Assembly (NCBI RefSeq): GCF_014647975.1
Contig: NZ_BMQF01000004.1
Span: 62,001-126,000, forward strand
From: Streptomyces fumigatiscleroticus
GTDB taxonomy: Bacteria; Actinomycetota; Actinomycetes; Streptomycetales; Streptomycetaceae
Direction of reading: 5' to 3'
Length of the DNA stretch: 64,000 nt
Shown: piece after piece, positions 53,288-63,917 of the stretch
Position numbering within the stretch: position 1 is the stretch's first letter
Layout: each line of letters starts with the position of its first letter
Notes under the pieces: model-generated
What the model saw: only the letters and a program-made list of their open reading frames with translations
The model's database searches: none
Told to the model about the DNA's origin: nothing
Position numbers and translations under genes: made by a program

Positions 53288-54740
53288 GACGCCCCGCCCG
53301 TCGGCCGGCACAGGGCCAGCAGATCGCTGTGGTGGACGACGACGCGCAGCTCGCCGGCGGCGCAGGCGGCGAGGCGGTCCGCCAGATAGCGCTCGGCCGG
53401 CTCGCTCAGCTCCGGCCGCTGTTCCACGGCGGCGCCGACCCAGCCGCGCAGCCACTGCGCCGTCAGCGCCGGCTCGCCGGGGCCGAGCCGCCAGGGGCTC
53501 GGCACGATCCGTACCGTCGCGCCGCGCTCCGAGAAGGCCTCGCAGGCTGCCGTGACCGCGTCCGGGCCCAGCAGCCCCGTACGCCGCTGATGGGCGTTGA
53601 ACGCCTCGGTGATCTCCGCGTCCAGCGGATGGGCGGGGGTGAGGTCGACGCGTCCGGCCACGGACAGCGTCAGCAGGGCCGGGCAGCCGGCTCCCGCGCA
53701 GGCGGCGGCCAGGGCGTCGACCTCGGCGCGGGTGAGGACGTCGAGCAGCGCCGAGGCCGTCACCAGCGACGCGCCGAGCAGGGCGTCGGGGGTGAGCCGG
53801 GCGACGTCGCCGCGCCGGGTCTCGACGGTCACTTGGCTGCCGTCGGCGGCGGAGCGGGGGGAGGCGACGGCGGCGAAGTGCAGGAGGTAGGGGTCGCGGT
53901 CGTGCAGGACCCAGTGCTGGGCGCCGTCGAGCAGGGGGGCGAGCCAGCGCCCCATGGAGCCGGTGCCGCAGCCCAGGTCGTGCACGACGAGCCCGCCGCC
54001 CCGCCGCCGCGGACCGGCGAGCCGGATCCGCAGCGGATCGAGCAGATCGTGCGCCCGCGCGGCGGCGTCGGCGCCCTCCCGCAGCCGGAGCCACTCGGGC
54101 GCGTACCGGGCCGGTTCACCGTCCCCGCCTCCGGGGTCCCGCAGCCGCACGGTGGGCCGCTCGCCGGCCCGGACGGCGGGTCCGGCACCGGACAGCACGG
54201 GAGGCGCTCCGCCGTCCCACCCGGTCCCCGGCCCGACGGACGGCGACGGCCCGTCACCCGCCTCCTGCACGCCCCCGGCAGACAGTGCCCCGTCCGCCAC
54301 CTCCACACGCCCGGCAGGCTGCGCCCCGCCCGACAGTCCTACGCACCCGGCGGACAGCACCCCATCCGGCACCTCCACACGCCCGGCAGGCTGCGCCCCG
54401 CCCGACAGTCCTACGCACCCGGCGGACAGCACCCCATCCGGCACCTCCACACGCCCGGCAGGCTGCGCCCCGCCCGACAGCCCTGCGCACCCGGCGGACA
54501 GCACCCCGTCCGGCACCTCCACGGCCCCGGCCGACCGTGCCCCGCCCGACAGCTGTGCGGGCCCCGCAGGCAGCGACCCGTCCGGTACTCCTGCCGACCC
54601 GGCAGGCAGCGACCCGTCCCGCGTCTCCGGGCGCCCGGCAAGCACTGGTCCGCCCGGCATCTCCACACGCCCGGCGGACAACGCCCCCGCGTGGGGCCGG
54701 GCCGGGACGTGGTCGTCGTTCCGTGTCGTCGCCGTGTTCC

Positions 54741-54744
<4 letters not shown>
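53284..54744 (-). CDS. SAM-dependent methyltransferase with repeat-rich N-terminus
   Basis: A protein of 486 residues. The C-terminal about 260 residues form a class I SAM methyltransferase (VVHDLGCGTGSMGRWL motif I, HDRDPYLL motif II). The first about 210 residues are Gly/Ala/Val/Pro-rich, with three 24-residue repeats of the type VEVPDGVLSAGCVGLSGGAQ and weaker flanking copies, coded by a 72-base tandem repeat. I do not know a family with this domain. The ATG at 54744 follows AGGAGG and overlaps the glycosyltransferase stop; the stop overlaps the YbhN gene. Confidence 0.82.
54301..54516. repeat. 72-bp tandem repeat inside the methyltransferase gene
   Basis: Three consecutive 72-base units start at 54301, 54373 and 54445. 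The first two are nearly identical; the third diverges at its end. The length is a multiple of three, so the frame is kept and each unit adds 24 residues. Confidence 0.9.
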
Positions 54745-56431
<1,687 letters not shown>

Positions 56432-56453
56432 TCAGCCGCCCGTGTCCCCCGGC

Positions 56454-57440
56454 TCAGGCCGGGTACCGCACCCGGTGGCACAGGGCGGGAATCGCGCCGG
56501 AGGCGAGGCCCGGCAGCACCTCGGGCAGTTCCTCGAAACCGCACTCCCCGGTGATGAGGGCGTCCAGCGCGGGGTCGGCGAGCAGGTCCAGGGCGAGGGC
56601 GAGCCGGTCGGCGTAGGTGCGGTGGGCACGGGCCGGGGAGACGGTGCCGACCTGGCTGGAACGGACGGTCAGCCGGCGGGAGTGGAAGGCCTCGCCGAGC
56701 GGGAGGGAGACCATCCGGTCGCCGTACCAGCTCAGTTCGACGACCGTGCCCTCGGCCCGCAGCAGTTCCAGGGAGCGGGCCAGGCCCTGTTCGGTGGCGC
56801 TGGCGTGCACGACGAGGTCGCACTCGCCGCGGGCGTCGGCGGGGGACGCGAAGCCGGCGCCGAGCGCCTCGGCGACCGCCGCCCGCGCCGGGTCCGTGTC
56901 GACCAGCTGCACGCGTACGCCGGGGAAGCGGGCCAGCAGCGCGGCCACCGAGCAGCCGACCATGCCGCCGCCGACCACCGCGATCCGGTCGCCGGCCAGG
57001 GGCGCCGCGTCCCAGAGCGCGTTGACGGCGGTCTCCACCGTCCCGGCGAGCACGGCCCGTTCGGCGGGTACGGCCTCCGGCACCGGGGTGACGGCGCCGG
57101 CCGGGACGACGTACCGGGTCTGGTGCGGGTACAGGCAGAACACGGTCCGTCCGAGGAGCGCGTCCGGGCCCTCCTCCACCACCCCGACGTTGAGGTAGCC
57201 GTACTTCACCGGCGACGGGAAGCCGCCCTCCTGGAACGGCGCCCGCATCACCGCGTACTGGCTCGCGGGCACCCGGCCGCCGAAGACCAGCGTCTCGGTG
57301 CCGCGGCTCACCCCGGAGTACAGCGTGCGCACCAGCACGTCGCCCTCGCCGGTCTCCGGCAGCACGACGTCGCGGATCTCGCCCCGTCCCGGCGAGGCGA
57401 GCCAGAACGCGCGCGCGGCGCGGTCCACCAGGTTCTGCAC
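56454..57440 (-). CDS. Zinc-less MDR dehydrogenase, BchC-like
   Basis: A protein of 328 residues of the medium-chain dehydrogenase superfamily. The usual catalytic-zinc Cys position reads [14 protein letters not shown], and no structural-zinc cysteine cluster is present, as in the BchC-like branch. The NAD(P) site is [16 protein letters not shown]. It probably oxidises or reduces an alcohol/ketone without zinc. The GTG at 57440 follows AGGAGG. It lies 109 bases upstream of the PTPS-like gene on the same strand and is probably co-transcribed. Confidence 0.87.
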   Translation of the reverse strand: MQNLVDRAARAFWLASPGRGEIRDVVLPETGEGDVLVRTLYSGVSRGTETLVFGGRVPASQYAVMRAPFQEGGFPSPVKYGYLNVGVVEEGPDALLGRTVFCLYPHQTRYVVPAGAVTPVPEAVPAERAVLAGTVETAVNALWDAAPLAGDRIAVVGGGMVGCSVAALLARFPGVRVQLVDTDPARAAVAEALGAGFASPADARGECDLVVHASATEQGLARSLELLRAEGTVVELSWYGDRMVSLPLGEAFHSRRLTVRSSQVGTVSPARAHRTYADRLALALDLLADPALDALITGECGFEELPEVLPGLASGAIPALCHRVRYPA

Positions 57441-57548
57441 GATGACCTCCTGAACGGTGGAGAAGCTGTCGACGTACCGAGAGATGCACAGGCCGCGCGG
57501 AAGGCTGCGGCACTGATCGACTCTGTCACACGGCCGGAGGGTGTCTCG

Positions 57549-58310
57549 GTGGCCCTGAACAACACGTACGACGCGAGGCTCGTCCAGCAGGAGACCGCCG
57601 TGGGGGCGGGCGTGCAGATCCTGTTGCTGACGCTGCTCGGTACGGCGATCGGCATGGGCCCGGTGGGCTGGCTGACCGGTCTCGCGTTCGCGATCGCGAC
57701 CTGGGCGGTGCTCTCCCGGGCCCTGCACCGGTCGCGGCCGCGCAGCTTCGGCCCGGCCAACCGGGTCACGCTGGGCCGGGCCGTCCTCGTGGGCGGGGTG
57801 ACGGCGCTGGTCGCCGACTCCTTCCAGGACTCGCCGCCCGTCTCGCTGTTCGTCGGCCTGACGGCCGTGGCCCTGATCCTGGACGGGGTCGACGGCCGGG
57901 TCGCCCGCCGCACCGGCACCTGCACCGCGCTGGGCGCCCGCTTCGACATGGAGGTCGACGCGTTCCTCATCCTGGTGCTCAGCGTGTACGTGTCGATGGA
58001 GCTGGGCCCGTGGGTGCTGCTGATCGGCGCCATGCGGTACGTCTTCGTCGCCGCGGCCCGGGTGTGGCCGTGGCTGCGCGCGCCGCTGCCGCCGAGCACG
58101 GCCCGCAAGACGGTGGCGGCGCTCCAGGGGGTGTTCCTGCTGCTGGCGGGCGCGGACTGGCTGCCGGGCGCGGGCAACGCCGCGGTGGTGCTGCTGGCGC
58201 TGGCGCTGCTGGTGTGGTCGTTCGGGCGGGACGTGCGGTGGCTGTGGCGGCACCGGACGGCCACGGCGGAGCCGGCACCGGTACCGCCCCCGGTGAAAAC
58301 CACCGCGTGA
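57549..58310 (+). CDS. CDP-alcohol phosphatidyltransferase
   Basis: A protein of 253 residues with six hydrophobic helices. The full CDP-alcohol phosphotransferase motif DGxxxRxA...G...D...D is present as [13 protein letters not shown] ... [11 protein letters not shown]. Enzymes of this family join an alcohol to a CDP-activated phosphate in the membrane, making phospholipids or related phosphodiesters. The GTG at 57549 follows GGAGGG. It is divergent from the dehydrogenase across 108 bases, so it is likely part of the same pathway. Confidence 0.9.
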   Translation: MALNNTYDARLVQQETAVGAGVQILLLTLLGTAIGMGPVGWLTGLAFAIATWAVLSRALHRSRPRSFGPANRVTLGRAVLVGGVTALVADSFQDSPPVSLFVGLTAVALILDGVDGRVARRTGTCTALGARFDMEVDAFLILVLSVYVSMELGPWVLLIGAMRYVFVAAARVWPWLRAPLPPSTARKTVAALQGVFLLLAGADWLPGAGNAAVVLLALALLVWSFGRDVRWLWRHRTATAEPAPVPPPVKTTA

Positions 58311-58378
58311 GCCCTCGGCGGCCCGCCGGTCCTGTGGCCGCGCGAGCCCCCGGCGGCCCGCCGGTCCTGTGGCCGCGC
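58309..58378. repeat. 35-bp tandem duplication
   Basis: Two 35-base units (58309-58343 and 58344-58378) differ at one base. The first begins within the stop codon of the phosphatidyltransferase gene. Confidence 0.85.
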
Positions 58379-58668
58379 ACGAACGGCGGCAGCGCACCGG
58401 TGAACCCACGACCCACAACCCGACCGGGATACCGGACGCCCAGGCACTCGGCCACCGCCCGGCCACTCGGCCACGCGGCCGTCCCCCGGCCACCGCGCGA
58501 GCCCTCGGCGCACCGCCCGGCCACCCGACCATCGCCCGGCCACCCGGCGGAAGCCCAACCGCCCGGCGGATGCCCGGCCGCCCGGCGGATGCCCAACCGC
58601 CCGGCGGTTGCCCGGCCGCCCGGCGGATGCCCAACCGCCCGGCGGATGCCCGGCCGCCCGGCGGATGG
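58311..58668. other. 358-bp repeat-filled spacer
   Basis: This spacer lies between the convergent phosphatidyltransferase and MFS genes. I see no gene; it is made largely of a 35-base duplication at the left and a 19-base tandem array at the right. The middle (58380-58540) is Pro/Arg-type GC-rich sequence with degenerate copies of the same CCCGGCC theme. Confidence 0.75.
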
Positions 58669-58675
58669 TCAGCCG
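58543..58675. repeat. 19-bp tandem array, seven copies
   Basis: Seven head-to-tail 19-base units of the form CCCGGCGGATGCCCGGCCG alternate between GGCCG and AACCG endings. The MFS stop (TGA, 58669-58671) lies inside the last unit. There are no unique spacers, so this is not CRISPR. Confidence 0.92.
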
Positions 58676-59934
58676 CCCGGTCGTTCGGCCGGTTCCCGCC
58701 GTCGCGGCAGCAGCCCGACGGCCGCCAGCGGTACGGCCGCCAGGACCCACCACGTGACACCGGCCGGCAGCCCGCTGTCGAGCAGTGAGCCGGTCGCCGC
58801 GCTGCCGGCCAGCACGATCAGGCCGGACACGGAGGACAGCGCCCCCGTGTACAGCCCGAGCCGCCCGTCCTCCGCGAGGTCGGGCACCCAGGCCCGGGCC
58901 ACGGGCGCGACGAGCATCTGGCCGAGGGTGAGCAGGACGACGAACGAGGCCGAGGGCAGCAGCCCGGCGGTCCCCGTCCAGCCGAGGGGCCGCGCCGCCC
59001 CCACCGCCGCGAACCCGGCCGCGACCAGCACCAGCCCGGCCGTCATCGACCGACGTGCCGTCAGTCTCCCGCCCGCCCAGTGGGTGAGCGGCAGCTGCGC
59101 GGCCACCACCAGCACCGAGGAGAGGGCGAACAGCCAGGCCAGCGGCGCCTGCGAGCCGGTGGCGCGCTCCACCTCCTCGGGCAGGGCGAGGTAGAGCTGG
59201 TTGTAGGCGAGGAGATAGGCGCCGTAGGCGCAGCACAGCGCGAGGAAACGGCGGTTGCGCAGCAGCAGCCGTGCCCCGCCCCCCACGCGGGTGCGGGCCC
59301 GCCCGGGAACGTGCTGCGGCAGCAGCCACGCGTGCCCGGCGAGGACGAGCACGAAGACACCGGCCCCGGCCAGGCAGGCCGTACGGAAGTCCACCGCCAG
59401 CAGCAGCGCCCCGAGCAGCGGCCCGACGAACGCCCCGGCCTGCCCGGCGACGGTGAACAGCGCCAGCACCCGGGTCCGCGGACCGCCGCCCTCCTCCTCC
59501 CGGAGCACGGCCTGCCGGGCGACCTCGGACTCCACGGCGGGCGAGAACAGGGCGGCGGCGAACCCGATCAGCAGCACCGCCGCGATCACCGTCCAGGTCC
59601 GCCCGGCGTACCCGAGCCAGACGAACCCGGCGATCCGCAGCGCGCACCCGGTGAGCACAACCGGCCGGATGCCGTACCGGTCGGCCAGTGCCCCGCCCAC
59701 CACGAACAGCCCCTGCTGGCTGAAGGTCCGCAGCCCGAGCACCAGCCCGACCAGCCAGCCGGCCATGCCCATGGTCTGTCCCAGATGCTCGGACAGGAAG
59801 GGCAGTACGGCGAAGAAGCCGATGTTGAAGGCGAGTTGGGTGAGGACGAGCAGCCGCAGCAGGGGCGTCAGGCGGGTAGGCGCCGCCCGCGCCCCGGCGG
59901 CGCCGGTCGACAGCGAAGGTGCCGGGCCGGTCAT
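58669..59934 (-). CDS. MFS exporter
   Basis: A protein of 421 residues with about twelve helices and loop motif [10 protein letters not shown]. It resembles MFS members of the MdtH/YfcJ-like drug-resistance type ([23 protein letters not shown]). The substrate is unknown. The ATG at 59934 overlaps the stop of the fused permease gene, so it is co-expressed with an ABC peptide importer. The stop codon sits in the 19-base repeat array. Confidence 0.88.
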   Translation of the reverse strand: MTGPAPSLSTGAAGARAAPTRLTPLLRLLVLTQLAFNIGFFAVLPFLSEHLGQTMGMAGWLVGLVLGLRTFSQQGLFVVGGALADRYGIRPVVLTGCALRIAGFVWLGYAGRTWTVIAAVLLIGFAAALFSPAVESEVARQAVLREEEGGGPRTRVLALFTVAGQAGAFVGPLLGALLLAVDFRTACLAGAGVFVLVLAGHAWLLPQHVPGRARTRVGGGARLLLRNRRFLALCCAYGAYLLAYNQLYLALPEEVERATGSQAPLAWLFALSSVLVVAAQLPLTHWAGGRLTARRSMTAGLVLVAAGFAAVGAARPLGWTGTAGLLPSASFVVLLTLGQMLVAPVARAWVPDLAEDGRLGLYTGALSSVSGLIVLAGSAATGSLLDSGLPAGVTWWVLAAVPLAAVGLLPRRREPAERPGG

Positions 59935-61718
59935 CGGGCTGCCACCAACTCCCGCGCCTCGGCGGGCTCTTCGGCAGCCTCGGGGACGGCACGGTTCCGC
60001 CGCGGCCACCGCACTCCCCCGGCCGCGGTCACCGCGAGCGCGCCGAGCAGGGCGAGCACGGCGGCGGGGGCGAGGACGGCCCAGGGGGCGCGTTCGGCAT
60101 AGGGCTGGTTCTCGGCGAGCAGCAGGCCCCACTCGGGGGACGGCGGCTGGGCGCCCAGGCCGAGGAAGCCGAGCGAGGCCAGGGCGAGGGCGACGCCGGG
60201 CAGCCGGAGCAGGGCGTGCCGGGTGACGGGCGGCAGGATCGCGGGCAGCAGTTCCCGGCGCAGCAGGTACCAGGGGCCCGCGCCCAGGGCCCGGGTGGCG
60301 GTCAGATGCAGGGTGGCGCGTTCCTGCCGCAGCAGGGCGGAGGTGTGCGCGGCGAGCGGGGCCCAGGCGATGACGCCCACGGCGAGCGCGGGGGTGGCGG
60401 TGCCGCCGCCCGCGACGGCGGTGACGAGCAGCGCGGCCAGGACGGGCGGTACGGCGTTCACGGTGTCGACGAGCGGCCCGGACACCCGGGGTACGAGACC
60501 GAGCAGTACGCCGGCGACGAGCGCGGCGGCGCTGAGGACACCGGCGAGCAGCAGCGTGTCGAGGGCGCCGTGCCCGACCCGGGCGAGCAGGTCCCGCCCG
60601 AGGGCGTCGGTGCCGAACGGATGGTGCCACGAGGGGGCCTGAAGCCTGTCCCCGGTGTGCAGGGCGAGCGGGTCGCGGGGCAGTCCGAGCGCGACGACGC
60701 CGAGCAGGACGGCCCCGTGGAGCAGGGGCACGGCGCGGCGGGCGGGCCGTCCCGGCGGCCGGTGCAGGCCGGGCAGGGCGCCGTCGCGCAGGGCGGGCCC
60801 GGTGAGCAGACGGGCGGCGAGCCGGGTGGCGCCGGTCGCCAGGGCCGCGGTCAGCAGCAGCGCGAGGGTGCCGGTCTGGAGGACGGGCAGGTCCTGGGCG
60901 AGGGCGGCCTGGAGGGTGGTGCGCCCGAGGCCGGGGATGTCGAAGATCTGCTCGACGGCGACGGCCCCGCCGGTCAGGCCGACGACGAACAGGCCGAGGT
61001 TGGGCAGCAGCGCGGGCACGCAACGGCGTACCGCCTTCCGGGCGATGGAGCGGCCCGGCAGTCCCCGGGCGGCGGCGGCCAGGGCCCATGGTTCGCCGAA
61101 GGCGCCCGGCAGCAGATCGTCCAGGAGCCGTCCGAGCACGGCCCCGGCGGGCAGGCCGAGGGCGAGCGCGGGCAGCACCGTGTACCGGGGTCCGTACCAG
61201 CCGAGCGCGGGCAGCCAGCCGAGCTGCACGCCGACGACGGTGGCGAGCACGGAGGCGACGAGGAACTCGGGCAGCGCGGCGAGCACGGCCGACCCGGTGC
61301 CGCCGCTCCTCCTCCCGCCGAGCCGCCGCCGTGCGCCGCGCCGGAGCGTCCGGGCGCACACCAGCGCCGCGACGGCGAAGGCGACGACGAGGGCGACGGC
61401 CATCAGCAGCAGCGAGGCACCCAGCGCCTGGAGCACCTCGGGCATGACCTCGCCGCCGGAGATCCACGACCGCCCGGCGTCGCCGTGCGCCAGTCCGCCG
61501 AGCCACTGCCCGAGCAGACGCAGCGGCCCTTCGTCCAGCCCGAGCTGCTCACGGATGCCGGCCAGCACCCCGGGCGTGGGATCGCGCTCGGCGGACCGGG
61601 CCTTCAGCACGGTCAGCGCGGGATCGGTGCGGGTGAGCCAGGGCAGCAGCCCGATCCCGCAGACCAGCCCGGCCGCGAGCACGATCCGCCACACGGCCGT
61701 GGCCGCCTGCTGTCGCAT
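59931..61718 (-). CDS. Fused double permease of a peptide-type ABC importer
   Basis: A protein of 595 residues, two BPD_transp_1 permeases in one chain. The first half (about 1-290) is DppB-like, with coupling loop ALAAAARGLPGRSIARKAV. The second (about 320-560) is DppC-like, with HHPFGTDALGRDLLARV and a second loop ATRALGAGPWYLLRRELLPA. Oligopeptide and nickel importers normally use two separate genes. No ATPase gene is present in the operon, so ATPases must come from elsewhere. It is coupled to the downstream MFS gene. Confidence 0.88.
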   Translation of the reverse strand: MRQQAATAVWRIVLAAGLVCGIGLLPWLTRTDPALTVLKARSAERDPTPGVLAGIREQLGLDEGPLRLLGQWLGGLAHGDAGRSWISGGEVMPEVLQALGASLLLMAVALVVAFAVAALVCARTLRRGARRRLGGRRSGGTGSAVLAALPEFLVASVLATVVGVQLGWLPALGWYGPRYTVLPALALGLPAGAVLGRLLDDLLPGAFGEPWALAAAARGLPGRSIARKAVRRCVPALLPNLGLFVVGLTGGAVAVEQIFDIPGLGRTTLQAALAQDLPVLQTGTLALLLTAALATGATRLAARLLTGPALRDGALPGLHRPPGRPARRAVPLLHGAVLLGVVALGLPRDPLALHTGDRLQAPSWHHPFGTDALGRDLLARVGHGALDTLLLAGVLSAAALVAGVLLGLVPRVSGPLVDTVNAVPPVLAALLVTAVAGGGTATPALAVGVIAWAPLAAHTSALLRQERATLHLTATRALGAGPWYLLRRELLPAILPPVTRHALLRLPGVALALASLGFLGLGAQPPSPEWGLLLAENQPYAERAPWAVLAPAAVLALLGALAVTAAGGVRWPRRNRAVPEAAEEPAEARELVAAR

Positions 61719-61727
61719 CCGTCCGCC

Positions 61728-63236
61728 TCAGCGCCGCGTTCCGGTGCCGACGAGGGTCCGCTCGTACGGGTCGAGCAGTACGCCCTTCACGGAGGTGCCG
61801 ACACCGGTGATGATCTGCTGGTGCACCAGCGGGACCACGGCGTCGGAGCCGAGGATCTCCGCCTCGGCGGCCATGGCCGCGTCCTGCCGTTCGTCGGTGT
61901 CGGCGGTCGCCTCCGCCTTCGCCACGGCCCGGTCCACGTCCTGGTCGCACAGCTGGGCGATGTTGTACCCGCCGTCGCAGGAGTAGTCACTGGCGAGGAT
62001 GGCGACGGGGTCGCCGGTGTCGACGAGGGTGTTGCGGGCGAGCACGAACGCGTCGAACTTCCCGTCCAGGGCGTCGCTCTCGAGCCGCGAGTACTCCCGC
62101 ACCTCGAGTTGGACGCTGAACCCGGCCTTCTCCAGCTGCTCCTTCACCACCTGTGCGACCTCGGGCAGTTCGGGCCGGTTGTCGTAGGTGGCGAGGGTGA
62201 TCGTCTCCCCGTCGGGAGTACCGGCCCCGGCCCTCCCCACCGGTTCCTTCCGCTTCCCCTCCGCCCAGGTCACGGCGGGCCCGTAGATACCGGCGCCGGG
62301 GTCGGCGTACCCCTCGTGGACGTCCTCGGCGAGCACGGATGTGTCGACGGCGGCCCGGGCGGCGGCCCGGAGCCTCGGGTCCTTCAGGGGCCCGGATCCG
62401 GTGTTGAGCAGCAGGCTGGTGGTCCGGGTGGTGGCGGTGTCCCGCCGCTCGGCCTTGTCCAGGGTGGCGGCCTGGGCGACGGGGACCGCCTCGGCGATGT
62501 CGAGTTCCCCGGTCCGCAGCGCGTTGGCGCGGGCGGTGCCGTCGGCGATGAAACGGGCGTCGATGCCGGAGGCCTGGGCGCGTCCGCCCCAGTAGGCGTC
62601 GAACCGGTCGAGGGTGGCGGAGGTGGCCCCGTTCACCTCGGTGATCTCGAAGGGCCCGGTGGCGGTGCCGACGGGGTCTGCCTTGCCGTCCTTGCCGTAG
62701 GCCTTGGCGGACAGGATCGCGAGACTGGGGCTGGACAGACGCAGGGGCAGTACGGGGTCGGGCTCGGCGGTGGTGATCTCCACCCCTCGGCTGCCGTCGG
62801 CCTCGGCGGTGAGGGTGACGCCGGAGAGGGCGGCGGGGGCGGGTTCGGCCTCGGTGGCGTGGGTGAGGGAGGCGGCGACGGCGGCCGGGGTGACGTCGGT
62901 GCCGTCCTGGAAGGCGGCCTCGCGCAGGGTGAACTCCCAGGTGCGGTCGTTCTTCCGCCGCCAGGACTCGGCGAGGGCGGGCGCGGCCGACCCGTTGGCG
63001 TCGAGGGAGGTCAGGCCCTCGGTGACGCCGAGCCGGCTGAGGAGGGTGGCGTCGGCGCCGTACGGGGAGAGGTTCTCGGCGGGCGGGAAGGCGAGGGCGA
63101 CGCGGAGCCGGGAGCCGCCGCCGTCGTCGGAGGCCGCGTCGGTGCCGCCGCCGGAGGCGAAGCAGCCGGTGAGGAGCGGAGCGAGCAGGAGGGCGCGGAG
63201 CAGCCGGGAGGGACGGGGACGCATCGGCCGGCTCAC
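61728..63236 (-). CDS. ABC importer solute-binding lipoprotein, family 5
   Basis: A protein of 502 residues. A lipoprotein signal ends at lipobox LTGC (Cys near 25). The SBP_bac_5 fold follows: LTSLDANGSAAPALAESWRRKNDRTWEFTLREAAFQDGTDVTPAAV, then a central VGTATGPFEITEVNG. This family binds oligopeptides, nickel-chelates and sugars. The GTG at 63236 overlaps the GNAT stop; ATG 63224 is possible. It feeds the fused permease nine bases downstream. Confidence 0.9.
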   Translation of the reverse strand: MSRPMRPRPSRLLRALLLAPLLTGCFASGGGTDAASDDGGGSRLRVALAFPPAENLSPYGADATLLSRLGVTEGLTSLDANGSAAPALAESWRRKNDRTWEFTLREAAFQDGTDVTPAAVAASLTHATEAEPAPAALSGVTLTAEADGSRGVEITTAEPDPVLPLRLSSPSLAILSAKAYGKDGKADPVGTATGPFEITEVNGATSATLDRFDAYWGGRAQASGIDARFIADGTARANALRTGELDIAEAVPVAQAATLDKAERRDTATTRTTSLLLNTGSGPLKDPRLRAAARAAVDTSVLAEDVHEGYADPGAGIYGPAVTWAEGKRKEPVGRAGAGTPDGETITLATYDNRPELPEVAQVVKEQLEKAGFSVQLEVREYSRLESDALDGKFDAFVLARNTLVDTGDPVAILASDYSCDGGYNIAQLCDQDVDRAVAKAEATADTDERQDAAMAAEAEILGSDAVVPLVHQQIITGVGTSVKGVLLDPYERTLVGTGTRR

Positions 63237-63781
63237 CGTCCCAGCGGGATCTCGACGTGCAGGACGCCGTCGCCGCCGCCCGGATCCTCCCGCTCGTCGT
63301 GCACGACCGTGCCGAGGGAGCGCCAGAACGGCTCGGCGCCCGGGACGGACGGGTCCGTGTGCAGATAGACCGAGCGGTAGCCGCCGTCGGCCTCGGCGAA
63401 CGCGAGCAGCTTCCCGACCAGGCGCCGGGCGAGGCCCCGCCTGCGGTGCTCGGGCCGGACGTAGACGCGGCGCAGCTGCGCGGTCTCACCGGAGGGGTAT
63501 CGCTCGGCGATGTGCGCGGGGTTCGGCGGGTGGGCGGGACCGCGCGAGTCGAGGGCGGCGGTGGCGACGACACTTCCGTCGTCCGGGTCGAGCGCGACGA
63601 GGAGGGTGTGCCGCTCGGGCGCGAGATAGGCGGCGGCCGGATCGATGATGTCGCCGTGCCACCGGGGTACGTAGCCGGTGCCGAAGTCGCGGTAGACGGT
63701 GTCGAGCATGACGGCCCGGGCACCGTCGACATCGCCCTGACCTGCTGTCCTGATGTTGTAGTCACTCACACGCACTTGCAC
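63233..63781 (-). CDS. GNAT N-acetyltransferase
   Basis: A protein of 182 residues. The acetyl-CoA motif A is LRRVYVRPEHRRRGLARRLVGKLL, and a beta-bulge VVATAALDSRG precedes it. The acceptor is unknown. It is first in the operon with the peptide-type importer and MFS exporter, so it may modify the transported compound. The start is uncertain: GTG 63781 is the first possible, and GTG 63775 and GTG 63769 follow with no clear ribosome site. Confidence 0.85.
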   Translation of the reverse strand: MQVRVSDYNIRTAGQGDVDGARAVMLDTVYRDFGTGYVPRWHGDIIDPAAAYLAPERHTLLVALDPDDGSVVATAALDSRGPAHPPNPAHIAERYPSGETAQLRRVYVRPEHRRRGLARRLVGKLLAFAEADGGYRSVYLHTDPSVPGAEPFWRSLGTVVHDEREDPGGGDGVLHVEIPLGR

Positions 63782-63848
63782 ATCATATGCATTAAGCCCA
63801 CGCGAGTGATCACCGCCCGCAACCCGGCGAGAACCGTCGCCTCGCGAC

Positions 63849-63878
63849 TTGACAGCGCGCGGACGCCACCCCTAAACA
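63849..63878 (+). promoter_or_regulatory. Promoter of the CooC-like gene
   Basis: TTGACA at 63849-63854, 18 bases, TAAACA at 63873-63878. The transcript would start near 63885, just before the candidate Zur box and about 30 bases before the GTG. Confidence 0.6.
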
Positions 63879-63886
63879 TAGCCACA

Positions 63887-63901
63887 TGACATCCATTTTC
63901 A
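63887..63901. promoter_or_regulatory. Candidate Zur (zinc repressor) box
   Basis: TGACATCCATTTTCA matches 11 of 15 positions of the Streptomyces Zur consensus TGAAAATGATTTTCA, with the right half perfect. It overlaps the predicted transcription start of the downstream gene, where a repressor would act. Confidence 0.5.
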
Positions 63902-63917
63902 ATAACGCGGAGCGGTA

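Noticed and set aside
54301..54516. Mobile element or CRISPR-like repeat
   Set aside because: The 72-base units are contiguous, in frame and inside a coding region; no transposase or terminal inverted repeats.
58380..58540. Small Pro/Ala-rich coding frames in the repeat-filled spacer
   Set aside because: They are translations of degenerate repeats, no start with a ribosome site and no domain.
58543..58675. CRISPR array
   Set aside because: The units are directly adjacent with no unique spacers, and no cas genes are present.
59919..63368. An 1149-codon open frame on the plus strand across the ABC importer genes
   Set aside because: Low-complexity Gly/Gln/Glu/Arg protein antisense to three well-recognised genes; a codon-bias artefact.
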